Origin: Schoenoplectus triqueter
Lineage: Eukaryota > Streptophyta > Magnoliopsida > Poales > Cyperaceae
Direction: 5' to 3'
DNA length: 64,000 nucleotides
NCBI GenBank assembly: GCA_964058805.1
Contig: CAXKVV010000013.1
Span: forward strand, 682,001-746,000
The translations under genes and the position numbers were made by a program. Positions 1 through 12,572 of the stretch are shown piece after piece. The notes under the pieces are model-generated. The model was not told the DNA's origin and searched no databases. It saw only the letters and a program-made list of their open reading frames with translations. The stretch's first letter is position 1; the number at the start of each line of letters is the position of its first letter.

Positions 1-589
1 TTTGTGTCAATTATTGACAAGTAATCAATTGTTTACTAAGTCACCCTAATGAACATGAATTGGAAGTTAATTTCACAAGACTGATCAGATGCCAAAGCTG
101 AGAGCAACCATCTGATCAAGTCTCGATTTGTATTAATTGTTGATAAGTAATCAGCTTTTGATCAAATCAAACCCTAATAAGCATCAATAAAAGTCTAAAT
201 TGGTGTTTCATTAGGGTGGTTTCTACAAGAAAATTTATTTGGCAGAGATACTGAGCTATGATTGAAAATTGAGATTTATTCAAAGAGGAACATAGGGTTT
301 TCTTGAGAAATGAATTTTTTAATACAAGGAGGCAGGGGAAAAATTGGAATTAAAAATTACAGGGTGATCATCATGAATTTAGGGATTTTTGGTGAAAATT
401 TCATGATTTTTGGATAAGTGGAGCTATTAAAATAAATTCAGAAAAAAAAATAAAACAGATTAAAAAAGAGAGATCAAGGGCTCAGATTCAATCAAGGGTT
501 CATCTGGGTGCAAAATGGGGATATAGACTCATCTGGGTGCAAACTAGGGATCTCAAACATACACACACAGAATCAGAGAAGAGAGAGTG

Positions 590-860
590 TGTGCCACGTG
601 TCAACACCTTATTGAGCCACCTCATCATGTCAGCACCACATTGGTCCACCTCAGCCAGGTGGGTCCCACCACTATACCGACCTAATAAGTGGGTCCCACC
701 AACATGCCACGTGGCAGGCCCTGACAGGTCCACCTCAGCATTTACATGCCACACGGCAGCATTGCAACAACACACCTCCGCACCCCAGTGCCACATGGCA
801 ATTGGTCATTGGTGCCACATCACAGTGGACCAAGACACATGGCATTCACTGCCTTATGCC
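590..860 (+). promoter_or_regulatory. CACGTG/CACATG palindrome cluster in the LTR U3
   Basis: Short palindromes of the type TGCCACRTGGCA recur, including GCCACGTGTCA near 591, GCCACGTGGCA near 706 and GCCACATGGCA near 790. They alternate with GTGGGTCCCACC-type palindromes at about 660 and 691. CACGTG is the G-box bound by plant bZIP and bHLH factors. The same cluster occurs in the second LTR at 51130-51640. It lies about 1.1 kb upstream of the TATA box, so an enhancer role is an inference. Confidence 0.45.
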
Positions 861-1974
861 ACCTTAGCATACATTAACACTAACACAAGTGATTAATGGA
901 GAGATTAACTAAGTGGCCCTATCAAATTATGCCACATCAGCTTACTTAACACTAAGCAGTAGACTAATCAGTTAATGACTAGATCTATGAGTTCAGAGTC
1001 ATAATACTTACATATAGGGCCCACATGTCAGGGATTTAAGCAGACAGTTCATTCATTCATCTATACAGAAGATTTAAATCGAAGAGGAGGAAGGCAATGT
1101 GTACCTGGCTCATGAGTGTTGTGCCTCTAACAGTGGACCCTACCTTGCTGTGGACTCTGTGCGCCAAGCGCAGCCTCCTCTCTCCCTTCTCCTTCTCCCC
1201 TCCCTCTCTTTCTTCTTCTTCTCGACGAGGCAGAAGGCGCCATTAATACCGATCAAGCTCTCCAAAGCTCACAACTTCAATTCCTTTCAGTTAGAGCTAG
1301 CCTACGTATCAGAGAAGATGTGTGAATGGTCAAAATTAAAAAATAATAAGTGAATAGGGTGATTGAAAGGGATGAATGTCTCGGGTAATCAATGAAGCCA
1401 CTTCAATTCTTGCTTCAAAATCCAAAATTGATGATATAAATCTCTTCTACTCACTTAGGCGACACTGTAAATGAAGAAAGGAGCAGCAATTATGAGATGG
1501 ATTGAAATAATTGAGATGAGGTGATGAAATCGGACAAATTGATGAAAGTTGAAACCTTGTGCTATAGACTCGAATTGACAGTGCTTATAGCCTCTATGCA
1601 CTCACACGATGATTTTGAGGTGATGAAGATTGGCAATTGAATGAAGTAGATATGGTTTGAGTCAAAGCTTGAGCTTGAATGGACAAATTAGAACTTGAGA
1701 GGTGAATTATAATGGCAAGGAGTAAAGAGACGCTTTGGAAGCATTTAAATGAGTATATATAGTATGCTGAGGATACTAGAAGGTTCTATGAACGATGTAG
1801 AATGAAAATAATTGAATCAAGTCAATGGTCAAAGATTTAAGTTTTGGATTCTTTAAATGGGACCCACATTGGAACAAAATGAATAACAGAAATGGAAGAC
1901 CATGTTCATAGGTCAAGGCAGCTCAATTGGTAGTGTTTGAGTGGTGTATGGCTTTGTTCACCACTCCAATTGCC

Positions 1975-1983
1975 TATATAAAC
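1975..1983 (+). promoter_or_regulatory. Putative LTR TATA box
   Basis: A CTATATAAA-like sequence is followed by a purine-rich stretch of GAGAGAGG and CAAGCAA repeats. The second LTR has CTATATAAA at the equivalent place (52815-52823). Conservation of the box in two diverged copies supports a U3/R promoter reading to the right. Confidence 0.5.
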
Positions 1984-3439
1984 CGATTAACAACAAAGAA
2001 GAGAGAGGGAGGCAATTAAGCAAAGACAAGCAACTCAGAGACAAGCAAAGAGACTAATATACCTATACACAAGCAATTGAGAGAGAAAATTCAGTGAAAA
2101 GTCGAGTGAGTGCAAGAAAAGAGAAGAAGAAACTGGTAAATCGATTGATCTCAGTATTATACTTGAGAACTTGATCCATTCATTCCAATTACTTGTTCAG
2201 AGGTAAGTTCTAAGATCTGTTCTTTGTTAATTAAAAGTTAGCAAACTCAATTTTTGAAGATTATAGATAAATGATGTAACTGTAACTGAATTCTTGAATA
2301 TTAGCATAATTTTGTGCCGTTTAGTGAATTTCTTCAATTTCTATCGATTTTCTTTTGATTTTCTCCTTTCTTTCATATGATACAGAGTCAGTAAGATTAA
2401 ATCTTCCATTTTCTTTGATTAATTTCATTTGAAACCTGGTGAATTACACTGTTAATTTGATTGATCTCAGTATTACACTTGAGAACTCGATAACAGTGGA
2501 GTTCTTCATCCGATTTTCCATTTTTCAAGTTTTAATTGCCTCAATTATTGTGCACACTATATGAGTTAAAGTCTGTACATTCATCATAAGTCGATAGATT
2601 TCAGTGATTTACTTGAGAACTCGATTAATTTGAAATTGATTCACTGTTATCGTGTTCCGTCAATGGAATTGAGTTCCAAATTGAAGGTTAAAGGGAAATG
2701 TGAGTATGTCTAAGCACACTTTGGTTTAGATGAATGCTACAAATGTGGTTGAGTATATAAAGGTCAATATCAATAAGTAAACAATAAGAATTCGAGATGA
2801 ATCACAATCGGTACTGACTGATTTTATCGCGTTTTAGTAATAATTTCAAACAGTGAAGTTAAAAAGCATTTCAATTGTGTTAAAAAGCATCTACATATAT
2901 ATGCGATGTTAATTGAGTATTCAATTGCTGAAAGAGATGATCAATTGCATTGAATTTGTGAAATTTGAGACTCGGTACCGATTGGTACTAAATCGAATCA
3001 TCTGGTACTAATGCACAGCGTGGTTCACCGTACAGATCCTCGATCGGACACCGTAGAACGATTCCCCATGATGAGACGATGCTAAGGTAGTTGTCCGATC
3101 GGCAAGAGGTAGTCTCAGTCGCCAGCACCACCAGTAGTGCGAATCTTGGAGCTTACATTGACCGGAGAGTCAGAGGATCATAGCAGCACGAATATTAACG
3201 CACACGTGTGAATCTTGAAGAGATCAGACGATTAAAAAATGAAGCGTTGTTTTAAACAAAAATACAAAAATGAATCTGGGCCGCTCATCTCACACAACTC
3301 AATCTCAAAATGAATCCGGCAGCCCAAATAAGAATAAGGTTAAATGAAAGATGTGTGTGAATCTCAGCGCAGATCCAAGGGCCCATATTAAGTCTAATAG
3401 TCAATTAATAACAGAAGATTAAAAATAGAGAGTAAATAA

Positions 3440-5110
3440 ATCATTTGAAAATGTTCCTAAACTCCAAATTAACTAAAATTTTTTTTAAAAGTTCTTTATT
3501 TTTCATAGTATTTTTCCATATAAGAATATTTCAGTTTTAAAAATATTATTATATAAAAATAATTTAAAAGCAAAAGACACTATATGACTTTTATATATTT
3601 GACTTAGCTTTGACTTATCATTTTAAATATGACAAAATTCCAAAAATTCAAATAAAAATCTTAAATTATAATTAGATATATTTTACTAATTTTCAAGTAA
3701 TTTTTCATGGAATAATAATAATAATAATAATATCCAATAAGAGATAATAGAATAAATTCTATTCTTTAGCTATTATAAAAAAAGAGAATAAATAACAATG
3801 AAATTTATTAACAATCTTTTTCATAAATAAGTAATAATAATAAATAATAAATATGTTTTATTTTATTTTAAATTATATAATTACATCCTTTTGACTATTA
3901 TATACAAATCTAAAACTCAAATGAAAAATATAATAATAATAGAATAAATATTATTATTTTCAGTTTAAAAATACTAATAAAAACGTAATAAGAATTAAAT
4001 CATTCCTAATAATTTTGCAAATAAAATTCAATAAGAAGAATAATGATTATAATAAAGAATATAATATTTTTTTTTCTTTTTAGCTACTATAAAAAATTTT
4101 TAAAATTCAAATGATAAAAATAATAATAATAAAAAATAAAAAAATAAATAAAACAAAATCTTATTAGCTATTATAAAAACCTAAAATTAAAATAAAATCA
4201 TGAATAATAACTAGTTCATTTTTACAAAGATAAATATAATGAAATCAATAAAAATAAAATCTTGTAATAAAAAGCCTGAAATTCAAATGAAATCATGAAA
4301 TTCATTTCCTATTATTTTTCTAACAATAATAAATAGAATAAAATAAATAGAAATAAAATCTAATTCTAAAATTTTAAAATTCAAATAAAATCATAAAATA
4401 TATTTTCTATCATAATAGGATAGAAGTAATAAAGGGCTTAAAATTCAGATAAAAATCACAAAATTAATTTTCTATTATTTTTACAAATAATAAATAGAGT
4501 AAAAGTAATAAAAATGAAATCTTATTCAAAAAGTCTTAAAAATTCAAATAAAATCATTTTCTATTATTCTTCTACAAGTAATAAATAGAATAGAAGCAAT
4601 AAAATAAAAAGCCTAAAATTCAAATAAAATCCATTTTCTATTATTTTTCTACAAGTAATAAATAAGACGAAAGTAATAAAAACGAAAGGTTTAAATTCAA
4701 TTTTAAAAAAATTATAAATAGAACAAAATAATAAAAATAATAATTCTTTTAGCTATTATAAATCCTAAAATCAAAATAAACAAAAATCATGAAGAGCAGC
4801 TAACTCATCTTTTATTTTTATCATTTTCTACAAAATAAATAGAATCCTATTACTTTGGCTATTATAAAAATCCCTAAAATTTAAATAAAATCATAAATAA
4901 TAGCCAACTTATTTCCTATTATTTTTGTAAGTAATTTTCTACAAAAATAAGTAGAGTTTAAAATGATAAAAAATAAAATTACTTTAGCTATTGTAAAATA
5001 CCAAAAATCCAAATAAAAATTCTGAATAATAGCTAACTCATTTTTTATTATTTTTATAAGTAATCTTCTACAAAAATAAATAGAGTTCAAAAATAAAGAT
5101 AAATCCACAT
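3440..5110. repeat. AT-rich degenerate tandem repeat inside the LTR
   Basis: About 1.7 kb consists almost entirely of A and T. Degenerate units of about 80 bp are built around TTTTCTATTATTTTTCTAC, AAGTAATAAATAGAA and CCTAAAATTCAAATAAAATC. The corresponding part of the other LTR (about 54080-54770) has unrelated repeats built on GAATCGTTAT. No gene is visible. Confidence 0.7.
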
Positions 5111-5409
5111 TTGTAATTGAGATAATAATGAAGGAATTATCTTAAAATCAATGAAAGTGTAATAATCTTTAGAGGTGATTAAATATGCTCACAAAGGGGT
5201 AAAGAGCATCACAGTGATCTTGCACAAGTAATGCAACATTTAGGACAATTAGTCGGGACAAGAACATCTTGACGCTCGTTGAAGAATGATCAAGATTGCG
5301 ACATCAACACGAAGAAATATGTCGGCTTTAAGAGAGAAGAACATTATGATGTCCGAAGGAAGTGACATCTTAATGACTCGGTGTCATGAACAAGTAATTC
5401 ATGACTAGT

Positions 5410-5975
5410 TGAGCTAGTAAGACTGAACTCATTCATCGATAAGTTTGTCTTCTAGTTCATCTCCCGAAATTGTGACATTGAATCGTTCTGTAGTTGATTC
5501 ATCCACAAAACAGTGAATATAAACTGTTCTGTAGTTGGTTCTTTCATTGACACACGCCTCAATGTCAAGCTGGCTCAGTGCTTCATGTTTGATTTGTGTG
5601 CAGTTGTGTTCCTAGGTTTATGAATCATCTTAGTGCTTGAAATTCATGATTTAGAAGATCAGTGAGAAGAAACACGTGGGCCAAATCTACCCATCTCCTG
5701 ATTCACCAACCTCAAGATCAACCTCATGTTCGAGTTATATTTTGTGTGATTGGTCGTTGACTAGTGAATATCAAACCATTATGTAGTTGGTTTATCTTCT
5801 AAGTCAACTGAGCTCAAGTCGTTCTGTAGTTGACTCACATTTTGTCCCTTCGCGAAGGTCAATCTCATATGTTGGTGAGATTACCTCTTGGAGCGGTAAA
5901 GATTGAACTGATATGTAGTAAGTTCATCTTTTTCACCCCCCCATCTCATTGGACTGACCTATTGGTGAGTCCAGG
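5410..5975 (+). repeat. Stem-loop array in LTR (left copy)
   Basis: Short inverted repeats with a shared loop occur in series: GAATC..GATTC at 5480-5500, AAACC..GGTTT at 5773-5792, AATCTC..GAGATT near 5862, GAACT..AGTTC near 5908 and TGGACT..AGTCCA near 5951. The loop is usually a variant of GTTCTGTAGTT. The arms differ between units but stay complementary. The second LTR has a larger set at 55003-55944. Confidence 0.6.
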
Positions 5976-6639
5976 ATGCTTCAATGACCTCAACCACCGA
6001 AGCACATGACCACTTGACCATCATTTAGCTATACTATTTGCTTCTCCCTTTTAAAGATCCAGAGGTGCCTCGAGGTTAACAGCCCAGGGTAATTAATGAT
6101 GGGGGCTTGCGCCTATTGGAATCTATAAGAACTCACAATCACTAAAAAAAACTCCTAAATGTGCATTCAAATTGGTCTAAACGGTAGAATTAACCGGCAT
6201 TAAACAAATACACAATTGGGAGGGATTTCTGTGTCCTTCTTCCGCATCTCATCGCTAACAACCGTAAGGCAGTGCGGAGCGCGCGAAAAAGGATCGCACA
6301 AACTTATACAGTATTCATCTCATAAAGTGAAACTAAACCAACACAAATCAAGATATAAATATAACTGAATGACATGAATCATGAAGGGGATGTGTAATTT
6401 GAAAATTACATGCAATGTAATCCGCATGCCTATTTTCAATTTGATCACCTTAATCAATCTGAATTTGAGGTCGATTATAAGCTCAGAGTGTATATAAAAC
6501 TGAATAACTGAATAATTACATGATACATATGAAATCACATAATTGCATATAAGAACTACTGCATGATATTTGAAAAAGTATATCATATAAAACATAAAAA
6601 AAATATAAGTACAAACTCTCAACCTAATAATTCTTTGTA

Positions 6640-9600
6640 ACATATATACCCATATAAGCGACATGCTCATGAAACTATTTGGGTATCAATCCCTTAGTCA
6701 GTAGATCTTCTAGCGTGAAAGTTGTACCAATATGCTAAATACTTATAAGTCTACTATGAACTCTCTCATTCACAGCAAGGAACTTAATGTTGATATGTTT
6801 AGATTTCGACGAGCTCTTGTTGTTGTTAGAATACAGTACTGCTAAACTATTATCACAATATAACTTAAGTGATAACTTAATAGTATCCACAATGCGTAGC
6901 CCTATGACAAAATTCATTAGTCATATTTCATGGTTCGATGCCTCAAAATACGTAATGAATTTGGCTGCCATGGTGGAGGAGGCAATCATGGATTGCTTTG
7001 CACTCCTCTAAGAAATAGCTCATCTAGCCAACATAAAAATATAACCGGATGTTGACTTTAAGCTATCCACATAACCCGCAAAGTCGGAATTAGTATACCC
7101 AATGAACTCAAGCTTGTCTGATCGCCAATATGTTAACATGTGATTCTTCGTTCTTTGCATTCCTGTGATCTACGCAATATTCGGACACGTACACACTTGA
7201 GCATACATAAGACTTCATATCAAGAAAGTATATGAAATTTGATGCATTTATGATTTCTCGAGTTCTATTTTTAGGCACTGATCAAGACTAAACTTGTATT
7301 CTTAGCAATAGGGGTATTTCTTGGTTTATAATTTTTCATACCATATCGCTTGAGAACTTTATCGATATATGCTTGTTGTGAAAGTCCTAAAATACCCTTA
7401 TTTCGATCTCTGTGTATTTTAAGGCCTAACACGTACGATGTTTCGCTAAGATCTTTCATGTCAAAATGTTTAAAAAGAATTTTTTTTGGTTTCATACATC
7501 ATATTTTTATCGTTACTAGTAAGCAATATATCATCGACATATAAAACCAAAAATACAAACTTACTCCCACTGAACTTGTGATATATACATTCATCCACCA
7601 AGTTAGGCTCAAATCCGAATGAGATAATTACTTGATGAAATTTGAAATACCACCGACGAGACACTTATTTGAGTCCATAGATAGACTTCTTTAATTTGCA
7701 AACCATTTATTTTAAGTCATCAGACTCATAATTCGGTGGTTGCGATATATAAATTCATTCATCAATGTTGCCATTGAGAAATACAATATGAACGTCCATC
7801 TGATGTAACTCAAGGTCAAAGTATGTCACTAAAGACATAATAATTCTAAAAGAATCTTTCGTTGATACAGACGAGAAAGTTTTCGTAAAATCAATGTCTT
7901 ATTTCTATGTAAATCCCTTAGCAACTAGTCGTGCTTTATATCTTTCCACATCACCTTCTGAATCTTTTTTGGTCTTAAATATTCATTTATAACCAATAGA
8001 TTTCACATCTTCAGGTAAATGAATGATATCTCAGACTTTATTGTCATACATTGACTTTATTTCTTCATCCATAGCTTTGGTCCATTTGTGAGAATTCGCA
8101 CTTTCTAAAGCCTGACGGAGAGTGACATGATCATCCTCCATCATGTCAATGTTAAATTCATTTTCTTAAAAGAACACAATATAATCATTAGATATAACAC
8201 TTCTTCTCTCTCCGGTGGACCGTTTTAAAGGCACAACTTCTTGAGCTTCTTGAGCTTCTTGAGGTGGTATAGATTCCTCATCAACATCAACATTGTCTTG
8301 TTCTGGATTCTCATCTATTTTCTGAAGGTTCATTGACTATAGGTTCATTCACCATAGATGTGAGTCTCCAGAAATCCTTATTACAATTGGTACCGATGTG
8401 GGTGCCTCTGGTATAGGAGAATCGTGTGATTCTTCAAAGATAATTTGATTTATATTTCCCCTCTGAACCATAACATTCTCAAAGAACTTAACTATATTTA
8501 TCTCAAAAATTTTTCTATTAGTGGGATCATAAAATTTATACCCACGGGACCTTTCTGCACATCCAATAAAATAGCAGCTAACAGTCCTTAAATCTAACTT
8601 CATCTCTTGTGGCCTATAAGGCCGAGCTTCAGCTGGACAACTCCAGTCCACAACTCATATAGAGTTTTATTTGCTGCCTTAGTCGGTATCCGATACAAAA
8701 TATATGTTGTTGTCTTAAGTGCTTATCCCCAGAGGTTCAATGGAAGCGAGGTATGAGAAATCATGCTTCGCACCATCTCCATTAATATTCGATTGCGCCT
8801 TTCAGTCACATCGTTCATTGTCGGTGAACCCAATATTGTATACTGTGGCACAATCCCATTATCCTCCAAGAATTTAGCAATGAAACCAATATTGTATACT
8901 GTGGCCCTGGACATTGCTCTCCCGAGCTGTCAGAGCGACCGTAATATTCACCACCACGATCTGATCTGACGCCTTTAATCCTTTTGTTGAGTTGTAACTC
9001 GACTTCAGACTTGAAGGATTTAAATGTGTCCAAAACTTGAGTATTTTCTTTAATTAAATATATATAGCCATATCTAGAATAATCATCAATGAAACTGATA
9101 AAATATACATGATCATTCCTAGTTGCTGTAGGGAATGGTCCGCATATATCCATATGTATCAGCTCAAGAACATCCGTTATACCATTAGCTGTATATTTAT
9201 GCATGCTTGTTTGTTTGCCCTTAGTACATTCAATGCAAGGACCAATGTCCGACATGTTCAAGGACCACAGAATTTCACTTTGAACAAGACGTGTAATTCT
9301 CTGTTGAGAAATATGACCTAAATGCTTGTGCCAAAGTGCAGCTGAATCCTGATGTATTAATTTTTGTCTAACATTTTGAGTTTCATTATTCAAGGTCTCA
9401 TTATATGAATCAATAATATCTAAAGCATAAAGATTATTCATAACGGACAGAATATCAGAAACAACCATATTGGAGTGTCGATACAAACTAAACTTTCTAT
9501 CTCTAAATGAACAAGAAAAATCTAATTTGTCCAATGCAGAAATAGAAATTAAGTTCTGTCTAAAAGACGGCACAACAAAAGTATCATACAAATCCATATA

Positions 9601-10650
9601 TAAATCAACTTTCATAAGTAATCTAAAATATCCTATGGCTTCAACTTCTGCCTTATTGTCATCGTCTACATAGATGTATCTTTCACCATCTCTTGGCTTA
9701 CGGTAATTTCGACAACCCTGCATAGACATAGATATGTGAGTTGTTGCACCCGAATCTATCCACCATGTGTCTATTAAAACTGAAACTGAATTAACTTCTT
9801 CACAAATAAGAGAAAAAATATCTTTCTTTGCACGCCATGCGTGATAATTGGTATAATTTTTCTTCATGTGCCTTTCAGATCCACAAAAGAAACACCCTTT
9901 CTTTTCTTTATCCGGCTCTATCTTGATAACCGATTTTTTGTCCTTAGTGGGTTTCTTCTGGGAACTTATAGTCACAGCATCTGAATTGATTTTACGTTTC
10001 TATTTTCCTTTTCCTTTAGATGTGGAAGCAATGTTTGCACTCTCGCTCTTGTCCGTTTTCAAACGCTATTCCTCCTGAACACAGTGTGAGATGAGCACAT
10101 TGATTGTCCATGATTTCTTCTAACAGTTGTAGCTCGCCTGGAACTACCCAAAAGAAGTGGGAAGAGAATTGAGAGATAAATAGACCAACATATCTTCTGA
10201 TATGTCCAGTTTATGAGCCTTCAATTTTGAAGCGGTATTCATCATTTTAAGAATATGCTCTCTGACATTACTTCTGTCATTGTACTTCATTATGCAGAGC
10301 TTGTTTAACATAATGTTTATTTCAGCCTTCTCATTTCTAACAAATCTCTACTCAAGTTCCTTAAAATAGTCCAAGACTAAAGTGGAATAAGAAACATGTC
10401 CCCTAAAACTTTCAGGAATGATCATTTGCATGACCTTAAGACACAAGCGATTTGACCTCATCCACCGTGCATACACATTCTAAACATTATCAGGACTATC
10501 TGATGCAGGTACATGTGGTTTAGCCTGCTGTAACGCTATATCTAGATCAAGACACCCAAGAATAATCTCTAAGATATTTTTTCATTCCTTGTAATTAAAA
10601 CCCGTCAGCATCGGAATGCTATTGATGTTGACAGTAAGATCAGTAATCTT
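6640..10650 (-). pseudogene. copia gag-pol polyprotein, degenerate
   Basis: Read right to left: a gag start near 10650 (motif SIPMLTGFNYKE, with a stop where Trp is normal), then a CCHC zinc knuckle (CFFCGSERHMKK) and the protease motif WWIDSGATTH in the open stretch 9975-8815. The same stretch continues with the GAG-pre-integrase motif LWHKHLGH and the integrase core (HMDICGPF, FIDDYSRYGY, RSDRGGEY). Integrase continues in pieces at 8914-8723 and 8651-8349. Reverse transcriptase pieces lie at 7664-7271 with the active-site YVDD. RNase H ends at 6917-6640 (YCDNSLAVLY, KSKHINIKF). Frameshifts and stops in every domain make it non-functional. Confidence 0.85.
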
Positions 10651-10659
10651 TGCTGAAAA

Positions 10660-11920
10660 ATACATGCAATATAACGAATCAAATATCTGAATTATAATAT
10701 TAAATCAAAATAAGAAATATTCCATCAACTAAGTATCCTCAAATAACAAGTATTCTTTGAAATAAATTATTATTCTAAAATAATTAGGCGTAATAATGAT
10801 ATATAATGGTCCATTTGATGCCAATTAGTCAACCTTCCTTTGGGTCAATCAACTAATCACACCTAAAACTTATTGATCATTACCTATATATTACTACAAT
10901 CTGTTTACATATAATAAGTGATTGTTGTCTTTCCTTTGAGATAGTCCAAAAATCAAATATTATATGTATATCCTTCATATACAAGTCTTGAAAAAATAAT
11001 TAACGCCAATATGAGAGCTTACTTTCGTAAGATAATAATTTTATTAATTATTTCAAAAAATGTATTTTATCTGAAGCCTTCATAATGATTTAACATTATC
11101 CGAATAAATTTTTCAAATATGTTGGTTTAACTTAAATATCAATTCATGGGTTCATGTAATCAATACCGAATAAACAACAACCAACATAATCAATTCATAA
11201 GCGAGATAGTATAACCCAAGACATGATGATCTCTTTCGTAAGAATCCTCTTCACAAGCCATCATCATATTTCTTAACATAAATCTCTCATTCTTACCAAA
11301 TTATCATCCTAATAATAAATGAAAACTATACAAATCCTAAGGATGATACATATATTATGTGACATGCAAGCCATCAAAATAAAAATAATTAATTGGCACC
11401 TTAGGACGCTTACACACATCAATCATTCATGCATTACAATTTTCATACAAGGCAACAGGGTCATACTATCTCATAATTCTTCTGCAAAAAAGAGTTAGGC
11501 ATGAAAATACTGAACGGACTTCCTAACTACGGCGGTCCTGTTCACATAACCAAGAATGTTTGATCTTGATATGATTCAAAAATAACCGCAGCGGAATACA
11601 GATAAAAAAATTATATTTTCTTAACAGAATCATGTAATAGAACAGTTAATCATATATAATTCGGAAACTACTATGTTGACCAAACAGTTTCTAAAATATT
11701 TATGGATTCTGATAAACTGATAAACTGATAAACATGATTTTTGAAACTGATTGTCAATATTATTTTAAATTTATAAAAATCTCATATCTAACAAACAGAT
11801 CTATAAATTTCCGAACTATTTATAAATTATTTGATTAAAAGAACAGATCCAATTATATAAATATGAATTTCTAAGAAATTTTTGAATCAGTCATTAGATC
11901 TTAACAGTTCAACTAGAGTA
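10660..11920 (-). other. Untranslated leader of the copia element
   Basis: About 1.25 kb of AT-rich DNA lies between the primer-binding site and the start of gag. I see no ORF or conserved domain. It is assigned to the leader only from its position. Confidence 0.5.
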
Positions 11921-11933
11921 GGCTCTGATACCA
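11921..11933 (-). promoter_or_regulatory. Primer-binding site (initiator tRNA-Met type)
   Basis: The minus strand reads TGGTATCAGAGCC, the classic copia primer-binding site complementary to the 3' end of initiator methionine tRNA. It fixes the orientation and the inner edge of the 5' LTR. Confidence 0.85.
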
Positions 11934-11947
11934 ATTAATAGATTTAC

Positions 11948-12572
11948 TGTTATGACCATGATCCTCTAGTGAACCCTAAATATAAATTAAGTTACCTTGA
12001 TCCATGCTGTCAGTTTTTCAGAGAGACATAACCCTGTTGATCACCAGACTTCTTTAGTCTTCCAGCGATCTTCTTCTAATCGGATGGAGTGATTGAGAGG
12101 ACCGACTCGACAGTTTCTTCTCTTCTGGAACTGTGTTAAGAGAGAGATGTGGATTTATTGGAAACGAAAGGGTGGCAGAAAGTGAGGAAAAATCAGAATC
12201 GTTTTAAAACCAATAGTCTCCCTGCATATATATAGACGTCCATATAACTCAGTGCAGTTATGTCTGAACGGGTCCATATTGGATCCAGATTCTCTCTCTT
12301 AACGGGTTCACTTCTTAATCAGAAAGCTGTCTATAGTTGTATTCTCCAGGGACCAATAGTATAATTATATTATTATCAGACTTTATATAATTCAGACCGT
12401 CACTAAATCATAAAGTTATTAATACGCATTCTACACATTAAAGAGCTCACTTCTCATGATATATAATAAATCCGATACAGAATTTGATCACTTCATTATT
12501 GGTATAATTTGACAGTTCATTATATAATATATAGCCCATACATGTTGTAATTAATAATAATTAATTCCAACA
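11948..12572 (-). repeat. 5' LTR of the decayed copia element
   Basis: The 625-bp LTR starts TGTTGG and ends ATAACA when read on the minus strand, the usual TG..CA boundaries. A TATATATA box lies near 12225-12235. The primer-binding site follows about 14 bases inside. The outer flank begins GTCTG, which would be the 5-bp target duplication, but the other flank is outside the window. Confidence 0.7.

Larger units (their letters stand above)
1..6300 (+). repeat. Very long LTR (6-kb family), 5' end outside the window
   Basis: This stretch is a divergent direct repeat of 50571-56245. Shared landmarks are the opening GATCA-rich repeats, the CACGTG-rich segment, the TATA region, the stem-loop array and the closing segment ending in GCACA at 6300. 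By comparison with the complete copy, about 750 bp lie beyond the left edge. The right boundary is placed at 6300 because homology to the other copy stops exactly there (CA end). The next bases show no primer-binding site and run into a minus-strand copia remnant, so this is a solo LTR or a 3' LTR, not a 5' LTR. It contains no credible ORF. Length suggests a Ty3/gypsy lineage with giant LTRs (Ogre/Tat-like), but that is inference. Confidence 0.75.
6301..12572 (-). mobile_element. Decayed Ty1/copia retrotransposon
   Basis: On the minus strand the order is 5' LTR (12572-11948), primer-binding site (11933-11921), untranslated leader, gag, protease, integrase, reverse transcriptase and RNase H. 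That is the copia order, with integrase before reverse transcriptase. The 3' LTR is not in the window: the element is cut at 6301 by the long LTR, so the remainder should lie to the left of the window. Coding parts are broken by many stops and frameshifts. Confidence 0.85.

Noticed and set aside
500..896. Overlapping ORFs on both strands rich in His, Trp, Cys and Thr
   Set aside because: They are produced by the CACGTG and GTGGGTCCCACC palindromes of the LTR, which read open on both strands.
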